DNA of 64,000 nt from Bin127 sp965203505 (GTDB lineage: Bacteria; Chloroflexota; Dehalococcoidia; Lucifugimonadales; Lucifugimonadaceae), in contig OZ241880.1 in the NCBI GenBank assembly GCA_965203505.1, positions 2,108,001 to 2,172,000 of the forward strand, given 5' to 3'. Positions 8,107-15,960 of this stretch are shown here, one piece after another; the stretch's first letter is position 1, and each line of letters starts with the position of its first letter. Made by a program: the position numbers and the translations under genes. The notes below the pieces were generated by a model. It made no database searches. It was not told where the DNA came from and worked only from the letters and a program-made list of their open reading frames with translations.

Positions 8107-10611
8107 CTACTCGCTCAGTGTCGTCTCCGCCGGAACCTCGATCTCGCTGCTTCGGATCCAGACACCCGCGGCCAAATCGGCCGGCAAGTACCTGACGTCA
8201 GGTACTATCGCCTCGCCGCCCGGGTTGACGAAACCCAACTCCACGCGGCCATCGGCCAATCGTCGAGTCCTGATCTTGCCAATCACGCTCTCGTCCAATT
8301 CAACGTCACTACTCGTGTGCCAAGCTCCGGCAGGAGCGTCGGCAGGCAAGTAACGCACATCAGGAATAACCCGCTCGCCGCCACGGAACTCGATCCTGTG
8401 CTCGATGCGACCATCGTCAACCAGCTGTGCGATGATCCGCAAACTCGGTGCCGTCGATGCAGGTTCTGATTCCGGCTCCAGCAACGCACTCAACTCTCCG
8501 CTGTCCCCAGGCGAGAGCAGGGCCAAGAAACGACCATTCTCGGCATCGCTGCCCATCATCGCACATAGGACCGCATCGATCGCCAAGCCGTAGATCGGCG
8601 ACGCTGCACGCAGCTCTGTATCCAGTTTCATCAAATCGTCGACATTCGACACACCAGCCGAAACCAGCGAATTGCGAAGCGCGGAACCGATACCGCGGCA
8701 AGACCCCTCTCCAGAAAACTCGTCGATCATCGACTGAACGTCCTCGTCGTCCCAGCCATCTTCGGCTTCCCGAGCGGCACTCACGATCTCGCCTGCGGTG
8801 ACCATCGGCGCGATCACACGCTCGGCATATGCCAGCTGCGAATGTACCGACTTCGCCTCCGAGTACCAGAGCGCATTCCCGCTTGCAACGCCTTCCGCTA
8901 TCCGACCCCAAGACGAAGCCACCGTCGCATATTGCGCCGATGCTGTGTCCGCGCTCGACAGAAGCAAATCTTCAACGGATTGCGGATCCGCAGCGATACC
9001 TGCCGCGAACCGATCGTCAAGTTCAGTACCTGCGACCGCTTCGCTGAATTGGTTGGCGAACTCTGTCGACAACGTCTGAGACGATGGATCGAAAACGCTC
9101 ACCGTCGCCATCTCATCGGATTCAGGCAAATCTGCGATCGCCGCACGATCAAAGATACCGTCGAGGTACTCCGAAGCGAATCCCGCCGTGTAGATCGCCT
9201 TCGCTCGCACCGTCGGATCCACCTCAGCGTCCGGAGCTTCGACGCCGCTCACCAGAACCGTCACTTCACCTTCGTCATCGGTCTCAGATGACACGCGGTA
9301 TTCGACCTCATCAACCGAAATCGTCGTCTCGTCGAACTCCATTCCGCTTAAGACCTTCAGCTCACGCCACTGGCTGTGGAACCCGATCTCTTCTCCATCA
9401 GGATCGTCGGTCACGACCACAAACCACACCCACGACGTCCCTGACTCCTCCATCGTGATCTCGAACGGATAAACGTCATCAGATTCCGTGCTCGTAGAAT
9501 TCGCAGTTGAAGCGCCCGTGTGGTACGAAACGCCGCCCGGCCAACCAGTTTCAGGATCGATCGTCGGATCCGTACGACCCCAATCATCCGGCGCAATTGC
9601 GTACACCCTCACGGACCCGTCATCATCCGTCATCGTTCCATTGCCGACATTGCCCACACGGTAGTGAACTTCGAATGGAACGCCCACTGTGACTTCCTCA
9701 GGCACCATGACAGCCTCAATCTTCATTTGGAAGCCGCTTTCCTGCCGTTCCTCTTCATCCACTAAATGAACCACCAACTCAAAATCCGCCGAAGCCAGTA
9801 GAGCGTCCCGCTCCGAATAGGTCGTCGCCTCAATCCCGTACGTGCCCGCCTCTAAGTAGCGCTCGATACGAGAATTCCGGCGTTCTCCACCATCGTCGTT
9901 TGCGGCGATCAAGCCCCTGCTCAGGGAGATGAGCGACAGGACGGGATCACCCTCCGCTGATCTCAGGTCGATCCTCACACGTCCGCCAGACGCCATCTCA
10001 AACGTGTAACCGTACGCCGGGTGCTGCGCCACGAAGCGTGATCCGCACGTGTCGAGCGTCCACGTCCCCATCGCTGTCAAGTCCGTGCCCAGTTCGAGCG
10101 ATCCGAGATGTTCCGAAGCACATCCTTCAACCCAGTTGATCGACAAGCTGAAATCCGCCGCCCCCTGTCTCCGACCACCAACCGTCGTCGCCTCGATCAG
10201 ATACGTGCCGGGCGTCAAATCGCGCTCGATACGGGCGTCTAGACTAGCGCCGCCATCATCGTTGTCAGTGATCCGGTTCTCCTCAGCGTCCAACAGGTAA
10301 AGATACGAATCGGCGCTTGAAGACTTCAAATCGATCCCGACGCGACCAGCTTCGGCAACCTCAAACCGATAGTTGTGAGCGTCGCTGTCGTTATGAAAAC
10401 TGGAGTCGCAATCCTCCGTGCTCCATCGACCCTCGGCACTCAGACCGCCACCTGACTCGCTGCCCAACGTCCCTAAATCAATAACCTCGCAACTCGACGT
10501 TTCCTGCGCCGAAGTTGGGAAATTTCCCTCCATCAACAAGAACCCACCCACCGCCACCAAAACACCCATCGTCACCACCAAAGAACGCAATCCACGATTC
10601 GCTACTCGCAT
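8107..10611 (-). CDS. Secreted protein with two PPC-like domains and C-terminal tandem repeats
   Basis: The 834-residue protein is exported: MRVANRGLRSLVV begins a signal peptide ending near SAQE. Two pre-peptidase-C-terminal (PPC) beta domains follow (about 50-145 and 155-265). Each has the family pattern of an R-V-x-I-D-L-x-S strand, an N-D-D-G-G turn and G-T-Y-x-I-E-A-T-T. A CARDB-like adhesion module follows (about 275-420), then an acidic helical middle, and finally two copies of a roughly 50-residue unit containing VIPDVRYLPAD / IVPDVRYLPAD. No catalytic domain is seen, so an extracellular binding role is likely. I chose the ATG at 10611 because a GAGGGAG site precedes it and it starts the signal peptide directly. 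An in-frame start at 10662 would add 17 residues. Confidence 0.8.
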   Translation of the reverse strand: MRVANRGLRSLVVTMGVLVAVGGFLLMEGNFPTSAQETSSCEVIDLGTLGSESGGGLSAEGRWSTEDCDSSFHNDSDAHNYRFEVAEAGRVGIDLKSSSADSYLYLLDAEENRITDNDDGGASLDARIERDLTPGTYLIEATTVGGRRQGAADFSLSINWVEGCASEHLGSLELGTDLTAMGTWTLDTCGSRFVAQHPAYGYTFEMASGGRVRIDLRSAEGDPVLSLISLSRGLIAANDDGGERRNSRIERYLEAGTYGIEATTYSERDALLASADFELVVHLVDEEERQESGFQMKIEAVMVPEEVTVGVPFEVHYRVGNVGNGTMTDDDGSVRVYAIAPDDWGRTDPTIDPETGWPGGVSYHTGASTANSTSTESDDVYPFEITMEESGTSWVWFVVVTDDPDGEEIGFHSQWRELKVLSGMEFDETTISVDEVEYRVSSETDDEGEVTVLVSGVEAPDAEVDPTVRAKAIYTAGFASEYLDGIFDRAAIADLPESDEMATVSVFDPSSQTLSTEFANQFSEAVAGTELDDRFAAGIAADPQSVEDLLLSSADTASAQYATVASSWGRIAEGVASGNALWYSEAKSVHSQLAYAERVIAPMVTAGEIVSAAREAEDGWDDEDVQSMIDEFSGEGSCRGIGSALRNSLVSAGVSNVDDLMKLDTELRAASPIYGLAIDAVLCAMMGSDAENGRFLALLSPGDSGELSALLEPESEPASTAPSLRIIAQLVDDGRIEHRIEFRGGERVIPDVRYLPADAPAGAWHTSSDVELDESVIGKIRTRRLADGRVELGFVNPGGEAIVPDVRYLPADLAAGVWIRSSEIEVPAETTLSE

Positions 10612-11060
10612 CAATTCAGTTTCTCCCTCTGCAAATGGCCTCGACATAAGTCGTGACCACAAAACATGTCAATTCGCGATACTCAGTACCACAACGAATC
10701 ATTTATACATCGCACAACCTTAATCACCACCTTCCGTCCGAAACCATCACACCCGTAGGGGCAAACCCTCGTGGTCGCCCCACCAACCAAAACACCGCAT
10801 CCCAGATCGACACATCAACACCAACAACCCCGTCCCCTCCCCTCAAACCTGACCTCGTAGGGGCGATCCCTCGTGGTCGCCCTAACAACCAAAACACCGC
10901 ATCCCACATCAGCACCAAACATCCCGTTCCAGCCGCCCTCAGCCCAACCTGTCCCCGGCGAGTTCCACCACGCAATCTTGCATGGTGTTCAAGCGATCAG
11001 CGATGTCCATGAGAGTGTGCCGAATCTCTCGCGCCTAAGATAATAACCTGCCAGAGCAAG
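10612..11060. other. Gene-free stretch with two tandem copies of a short repeat
   Basis: No supported gene is present. Two copies of a unit made of a GTAGGGGCGAT-type hairpin followed by CCAAAACACCGCATCCCA lie about 102 bp apart (10755-10820 and 10857-10922). The left end is the promoter side of the PPC-domain gene. Confidence 0.6.
10755..10882. repeat. GTAGGGGCGAT...TCGCCC short hairpin repeat, tandem pair
   Basis: Each copy is about 26 bp and folds through GGGCGA/TCGCCC. Other copies lie at 13924-13949, 14056-14081, 15245-15268, 19573-19599, 27879-27903, with degenerate ones at 23289-23314 and 25637-25655. The copies sit between genes or at gene ends. Confidence 0.75.
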
Positions 11061-11063
11061 GGC

Positions 11064-11069
11064 TATAAT
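11064..11069 (+). promoter_or_regulatory. -10 box (TATAAT) placed for a leaderless transcript
   Basis: A perfect TATAAT ends 7 bp before the ATG at 11077, so transcription would begin at or within a base or two of the start codon. No Shine-Dalgarno site is present. No clear -35 hexamer is seen. Confidence 0.45.
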
Positions 11070-11076
11070 CGGCGTA

Positions 11077-11373
11077 ATGACCTATGAACCAGATTTCGAC
11101 GATAGCCGGTTTGTGGCGAGGTTACTCATGATGGTCGCTCTCGCCGTTGTCTGGCCTCCGCAGCAAGGCGATCCTCCAGCTGGCGAACACTTTCGGGTCC
11201 AAGCTGGACGGCTCGACGAAATTCTCGAATCTCGCTTTCTGCGAGGTTTTGCAGATGTTCCAGAAGAAGATTTGCTCGCTCTACGCCATCATTTGGGAAT
11301 GCTGACTCAGATTGTTGAGCGGATTCGTGAGGATTGGGACGACGTGCGGACATTGTCGGATTTCATTGACTAG
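11077..11373 (+). CDS. Small hypothetical acidic protein (98 aa), possibly leaderless
   Basis: The 98-residue frame begins MTYEPDFDDSRF and is acidic. A hydrophobic stretch lies near residues 15-27, and a predicted helical C-terminus contains LDEILESRFLRGF and LRHHLGMLTQIVERI. No known family is recognised. The TATAAT only 7 bp before the ATG, and the absence of a ribosome site, suggest leaderless expression. It is transcribed towards the convergent DUF104-type gene. Confidence 0.5.
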   Translation: MTYEPDFDDSRFVARLLMMVALAVVWPPQQGDPPAGEHFRVQAGRLDEILESRFLRGFADVPEEDLLALRHHLGMLTQIVERIREDWDDVRTLSDFID

Positions 11374-11500
11374 TCGTGGGTCTTTATTAAGCATACAGCA
11401 ACCTTCAAATCAGTTAATCCAACCCGATTTTCGCGAAGCGGGTCTGATGCGTGGATCAACGCCACCCAGTACCCGGTGTCAGCGAAAACATGACTCAATC

Positions 11501-11698
11501 TCAGTCAGCCTTCGGATGACCGTACAGATAGTGTTTGTAGTTCTTCCCACCGTCGCTCGGCACATCATCCCATGCCGACGCCGGAACCGATTCCCTGATT
11601 CTCCGAAGTCTCTGCACAGATTCCCCATCCTCAAGATCAAGCGACTCCGAAGGCTCCAAAACCCCGTCTCTATACGTCGCTTTAACCGGCCGAACCAT
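11501..11698 (-). CDS. DUF104 / AF2212-type antitoxin-like protein
   Basis: The 65-residue protein carries VKATYRDGVLEPSESLDLEDGE near its N-terminus, in two parts VKATYRDGVLEP and SESLDLEDGE. This is the strand-turn-strand signature of the DUF104/AF2212 family, annotated as antitoxins and often paired with PIN toxins. The ATG at 11698 is preferred, with GGTGG upstream, because the 24 residues that a longer start would add are Trp-rich and unlike the family. No PIN toxin is adjacent, so it is an orphan here. It lies 58 bp downstream of the ABC-F gene on the same strand. Confidence 0.6.
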   Translation of the reverse strand: MVRPVKATYRDGVLEPSESLDLEDGESVQRLRRIRESVPASAWDDVPSDGGKNYKHYLYGHPKAD

Positions 11699-11756
11699 CG
11701 CCACCAAACATTGTACGACGCTCCAATCAAACAACCACCACCCAAAACCCTTCCCG

Positions 11757-13742
11757 TCAATCCACGACAATCCCCTGCGCCAACTCCCCTTCGATCTCCT
11801 CCGCCTTCAACGACAACCGCTCCCACTCGCCCCAAAGCTCCGAAACCTCCGACTTCAAATCCCCATACTCCCTACCAAGATCCGCCACCTTGCCTCCTTC
11901 CTCATACAGATCAGGACTACTGAACTTAGCCTCCAACTCCGCAATCCTCGCCTCGCGCTCGTTCAACGACGCAGTCACAACCGCAATCTTCTCCGTTAGC
12001 CTCCTAGACTCCTTCGTCAGCGCCCTACGCCTCATCTCACCAACGTCGATCCGCCTCCGACCACGCCCGTTCGACCGCGCCTTGCCTGTAGCCGCTTTGC
12101 GACCGTTGACCGGCGCCACTTCCGTCCTCTTGAGTTCATCCTGAACCTGCTTGCGGTAGACATAACCGTCGTAATCTCCCGGATAAACCGTGAGATTGCC
12201 TCCGTCAATCTCCACAACCTTGTTCGCGACCTGCCGTATCAAAGTCCGATCGTGAGTGATGAAGCAGATTGAACCTTGATAATCTCCGAGCGCATCTGCA
12301 AGGATCTCCCTCGATGCGATATCGAGGTGGTTCGTCGGCTCATCCATGAACAACAGATTGCTGGGCTGCAACAGCAGCTTCGCCAACGCGACCCTAGCCT
12401 TCTCACCGCCCGACAAGACCGATATCGTCTTCAAAACATCATCGCCGCTGAACAGAAATCCTCCCAGCGTCGTTCGGATGTTCTGCTCAGACTCCATCGG
12501 AGCCGCTTCATGCAACTCGGCGACGAGCGTGTTCTTCGGATTCAGCTGCTCAAGCACATGTTGCGCGTAATACTTCGTGATGACGTTATGACCAGTCTTT
12601 CGGCGACCGTCGTCAAACGGAATCACCCCGGCAAGTATCTTCAACAGCGTCGTCTTTCCTGCACCATTCGGTCCGACCAGTGCCACGCGGTCACCCCGCG
12701 CAAGCGACAGATCCACACCCCTGTAAACCACATTGTCGCCATACGACTTGCTGACGTTCGCCAGCGATATGACCTCAGTCCCGCTGCGTGGAGGTTTCGG
12801 AAACGAGTAGCTGACCTTCTTCGTCGCACGCGGCATCTCGACTATCTCAATCTTTTCGAGCTGCTTCAAACGGCTCTGCACCTGGCTCGCCTTCCTCGCC
12901 TTGTAGCGGAAACGCTCAACGAAACGCATCTGCCTCGCTATCTGGCGCTCCTGTCTAGCCGCCGTCGCACGTTTGATCTCAAGCGACCGTTCACGAGCCA
13001 CAAGGTACTCGTCGTAGTTGCCCGTGAACAGCACGACCTCAGCCGGCTCGATAGCCAGAACCTTCGTCGCCGTCTGGTTCAAAAACGCTCGGTCGTGCGA
13101 CGTGATCAGCACACCGCCCTGAAACGACGCCAGATACTTCTCGAACCACAGATTCGCTTCTAGGTCGAGATGGTTCGTCGGCTCGTCGAGTAGCAGCAAG
13201 TTGGGATTCCTGAACAGCAGCTTCGCCAAACCCACGCGCATCACCCAGCCGCCGCTGAACTCACTCGTCGGACGCCCAAAATCCTCCTGCTTGAATCCGA
13301 GCCCTGCGAGAATCGCCTTCGCCTCGTGGTCGCGGTTGCCCGCCCCAGAAGCCTCCAACTCCCCGTAAAGATCACTCAACCGGTCGAGAAGATCGCCCTG
13401 CTTATCCGGGTCAATCTCCGACGACAGCGCCTCCTCGACACCCGCGATCTCTTCCGCAAGCGCGTTCGCCTCGACATTAGCGTCCAGCACCTCTTGCAGC
13501 AACGGCCTGTCCGAGAACGAATTCGGTTCCTGCTTCAAATAGCCGATCGTCACGTTCCGCCGCGTCGTCACATCCCCAGAATCCGGCTCCACCTCGCCAA
13601 ACAGGATGTCCATAAACGTCGACTTACCCGATCCATTGGCACCGATGAGCGCGATCCGATCGCCCGCCTCGATCGTCAACGTCAAACCGCTGAACAACGT
13701 TCGATCCGAATAAGACTTACCTATGTCCGATGCAAACAGCAT
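11757..13742 (-). CDS. ABC-F family ATPase (Uup/YheS-like)
   Basis: The protein has 661 residues with two complete nucleotide-binding domains and no membrane segment. NBD1 has Walker A GANGSGKST, signature FSGGW and Walker B LLLLDEPTNHLD. NBD2 has GPNGAGKTT, LSGGEKARV and LLFMDEPTNHLD. Between them lies a basic linker typical of ABC-F proteins (RFVERFRYKARKASQVQSR). The C-terminal roughly 110 residues form a coiled coil (EKIAVVTASLNEREARIAEL), as in Uup and YheS. ABC-F proteins act on ribosomes and relieve stalls, and some confer antibiotic resistance. The exact role is not deducible. The ATG at 13742 starts the conserved first strand. A TTG at 13757, with AGGGTGAT upstream, is a real alternative. 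Confidence 0.92.
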   Translation of the reverse strand: MLFASDIGKSYSDRTLFSGLTLTIEAGDRIALIGANGSGKSTFMDILFGEVEPDSGDVTTRRNVTIGYLKQEPNSFSDRPLLQEVLDANVEANALAEEIAGVEEALSSEIDPDKQGDLLDRLSDLYGELEASGAGNRDHEAKAILAGLGFKQEDFGRPTSEFSGGWVMRVGLAKLLFRNPNLLLLDEPTNHLDLEANLWFEKYLASFQGGVLITSHDRAFLNQTATKVLAIEPAEVVLFTGNYDEYLVARERSLEIKRATAARQERQIARQMRFVERFRYKARKASQVQSRLKQLEKIEIVEMPRATKKVSYSFPKPPRSGTEVISLANVSKSYGDNVVYRGVDLSLARGDRVALVGPNGAGKTTLLKILAGVIPFDDGRRKTGHNVITKYYAQHVLEQLNPKNTLVAELHEAAPMESEQNIRTTLGGFLFSGDDVLKTISVLSGGEKARVALAKLLLQPSNLLFMDEPTNHLDIASREILADALGDYQGSICFITHDRTLIRQVANKVVEIDGGNLTVYPGDYDGYVYRKQVQDELKRTEVAPVNGRKAATGKARSNGRGRRRIDVGEMRRRALTKESRRLTEKIAVVTASLNEREARIAELEAKFSSPDLYEEGGKVADLGREYGDLKSEVSELWGEWERLSLKAEEIEGELAQGIVVD

Positions 13743-13757
13743 TTCTCTCTGCCCCAA

Positions 13758-15395
13758 ATATCACCCTACAACCACAACACATACCCACATCGCCAAAGCG
13801 GAATCTCTCACTCAGAGCGAATGGTAGACCCTAGGGGGAGGTTTGCACAACACCATCAAGGACAGTGTTCGCGATCATTTGAGGCGAGGGACGGAGGGCT
13901 GGGGTTAGGGGAAACATGGATCCGTAGAGGCGATCCCTCGTGGTCGCCCGGTGGCGGCGCGGCCGGGTTGACCCCGCTCCGCGGGGGAAATGTGCCACGC
14001 AGAGTAACTACGGCTACGACGTGGCAGAAGCACGAAGGGGGCGCGACGCCACTCTGTAGGGGCGATCCCTAGTGGTCGCCCGGGGAGGCGGAGGGGCGAG
14101 GCACCGTCCCCTTTCGCTCCGCGAAAGGGGACGCGGATCCCAAAAGACCGACACAAGAACGCAGGGGTATGCCCGGGGGCGGACGGGCGACCGGGTTTCC
14201 CCCGCTGCGCGGGGGAAATGTCCGAAGGACAAAGGGGGCGCGAACCGACCAATCCCCGCAATCCCCGGTTCAGACAACAATTTGACTCCTGCAACATCTG
14301 TAGTATATTTATAGACAGATCGACATCTACACAGTGCTGCGCAGACGTGTGCAGACCCCGTCCCAAACGGCCACAGGGATCACGTGAGGAAACGAAGGCA
14401 AATCGGCAAAGACAGCGCGTCAACTAAAGCGCCGAGTCGGACCGTCATCAGTTACTCCGGCGGCGTCCCTCATCGGATCGGCAGTCCGGTGCAAGGTCGG
14501 GAGGGCCGTGCCGAAGCGTGGGAGGCCCAGTTTCCGGAGCGCGGCGCATCAGTCCTGCGTCGCAAAGCGAGCCAGCCGGCATCTGTCCCGCCCCCTTCGT
14601 CCCAGGGTTTCCCCCGCTGTGCGGGGGAAATGTCCGAAGGACAAAGGGGGCGCGGGGATGCCGTGCCAAGGGCCGGGAAACCTGCGTGGAGCCGACATAC
14701 ACCTTCTCCTGTCCGCCGCAGGAGGTAGGCTACAGCGCGAGTGAAGCCCGAAAAGCTGATCCAAGGAAGGCGGCGAACTCCGAACGGCGGCCCCAGTCGT
14801 CGAGCCGACTTCCATGCCCGCGGTCTGGCGACGCGTGCCGTGCTGGAAAACGGAAGCTAGCGGTTTGCAACACGCTCTGCGCAGCATCTGACCCCTCTCC
14901 GGGGTCGACCTTTTCGGCAACCCGAAGAGGCGATGGAGAGGGAAGGAGCCGAGGTCCCGGCCGGGGCCGACGCTCGAGGCGAGGACCTGTCTTTACGGGA
15001 CCGAAGACCCTAGCTGCCGGGCCATCCCCTGGGAAGGCCCGGCAGCAACCCCGAACAAACCACCGGGTGGGAGCGGACATATTTGCGCGTCCGAAAACAC
15101 ACGTAGCGGTGAACCCTCTTCCTGTCCCCTTTCGGAACGAAAGGGGACGCGAGCGAGCGAAGCGAGATCGCAGGGGTATGCCCGGGGCGGTTGGGCGGCA
15201 GGGTTTCCCCCGCCACGCGGGGGAAATGTCCGAAGGACAAAGGGGGCGCGATCCCTCGTGGTCGCCCGGGGCGGAGGAGGGCACTGTCCCCTTTCGCTCC
15301 GCGAAAGGGGACGCGAGCGAGCGAAGCGAGATCGCAGGGGTATGCCCGGGGCGGACGCGGGTAGGCGCGACTCACCTTGATCCCACACGCCCAGG
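13758..15395. repeat. Gene-free mosaic of palindromic repeats
   Basis: No supported gene is present in 1.6 kb. It contains GTAGGGGCGAT-type repeats (13924-13949, 14056-14081, 15245-15268), double-hairpin repeats (13971-14046 altered, 14193-14242, 14605-14654, 15201-15250) and a third element built on CCCCTTTCG/CGAAAGGGG, often followed by GCGAGCGAAGCGAGATCG (14105-14135, 15126-15190, 15287-15354). The repeats abut one another in varying order. The frames crossing the region are translations of these repeats. Confidence 0.75.
14680..15075 (+). ncRNA. Candidate structured RNA (cluster of strong hairpins), family unknown
   Basis: Inside the repeat mosaic, between two double-hairpin copies, are several adjacent stems that are not copies of the dispersed repeats: CTCCTG/CAGGAG near 14703-14724, GACCCC/GGGGTC near 14889-14905, CTTTTCGG/CCGAAGAG near 14910-14930, GTCTTT/GAAGAC near 14988-15007, and an 11-bp perfect stem GCTGCCGGGCC/GGCCCGGCAGC at 15010-15044. 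Two of the stems contain T-G pairs that become U-G wobble only in a plus-strand RNA, which favours that strand. I cannot match it to RNase P, tmRNA, 6S or a riboswitch class. The ends are uncertain. Confidence 0.3.
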
Positions 15396-15396
15396 G

Positions 15397-15425
15397 TTGA
15401 CCAACCCAGCACTAACTGATATCGT
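15397..15425 (+). promoter_or_regulatory. Promoter of the marR-ABC exporter operon
   Basis: TTGACC (15397-15402), a 17-bp spacer and TATCGT (15420-15425) form a plausible sigma70-type promoter 31 bp before the MarR ATG. The direct repeat CACTAACT at 15410-15417 and 15434-15441 overlaps and follows the -10 region and could be an operator for MarR autoregulation. Confidence 0.4.
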
Positions 15426-15456
15426 TTAGCAACACACTAACTATTAGGATCGATCT

Positions 15457-15960
15457 ATGCAGTCTCGTGGCGAACTCGCCGATAGATTGGCCAAGCACCT
15501 CGAGCGCGTGCAGAGCCATCTGCGCTCAGGTCAAACCTCGGAATGGTTCGGCCTGAACCTGACGATGCCGCAAGCCAAGACACTCTTTCTTCTCGCCGAA
15601 GGGCCACGCCGCATGACCGGCATCGCAAAACGGTTAAACGTCGAGATGCCGTCCGCAACGACCATGATCGACCGACTCGTTGCCAAAAAATTGGTGGAAC
15701 GCAAGCAGGACCCAAAGGATCGGCGAGCCGTGGTCTGCTCTATCACCACCCAAGGCATGGACGCAGTCGAGGGATTCTGGTCCCTCCGAGCAGCCAAGAT
15801 CGAATCGCTTGCCGCCAACTTGACCGACGAAGAACTCGAAACCGTGGTCCCGGCATTGAAGATCTTGTCCGATGCCACCCGCAGGCCGGGTTCCCAACAT
15901 CCGAACGGCGCGAACGAAGCGTCGACTCGCGAAGCCCAAACCGAGGAAGCTCGCCTATGA
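15457..15960 (+). CDS. MarR-family transcriptional regulator
   Basis: The 167-residue winged-helix protein shows the MarR pattern: an N-terminal dimerisation helix, LTMPQAKTLFLLAEG, a recognition helix MTGIAKRLNVEMPSATTMIDRLV and a wing with DPKDRRAVV. It sits directly upstream of two ABC half-transporters. Its stop overlaps the next start (ATGA), so the three genes form one operon. By analogy with other MarR-transporter pairs it probably represses the operon and is relieved by a ligand of the exporter. This is inference. Confidence 0.9.
   Translation: MQSRGELADRLAKHLERVQSHLRSGQTSEWFGLNLTMPQAKTLFLLAEGPRRMTGIAKRLNVEMPSATTMIDRLVAKKLVERKQDPKDRRAVVCSITTQGMDAVEGFWSLRAAKIESLAANLTDEELETVVPALKILSDATRRPGSQHPNGANEASTREAQTEEARL

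Noticed and set aside
14440..14560. Cobalamin riboswitch or RNase P RNA
   Set aside because: Fragments such as TCCGGTGCAAGG looked suggestive, but the B12 box and the conserved RNase P core sequences are absent.
14193..15250. CRISPR-like array
   Set aside because: The repeats are palindromic, irregularly spaced (about 412 and 596 bp apart) and separated by other repeat types, with no uniform spacers and no cas genes.
14518..15429. 303-residue plus-strand frame and overlapping minus-strand frames in the repeat mosaic
   Set aside because: They are translations of palindromic repeats and hairpins, with Arg/Pro/Gly-rich composition and no ribosome site or recognisable fold.
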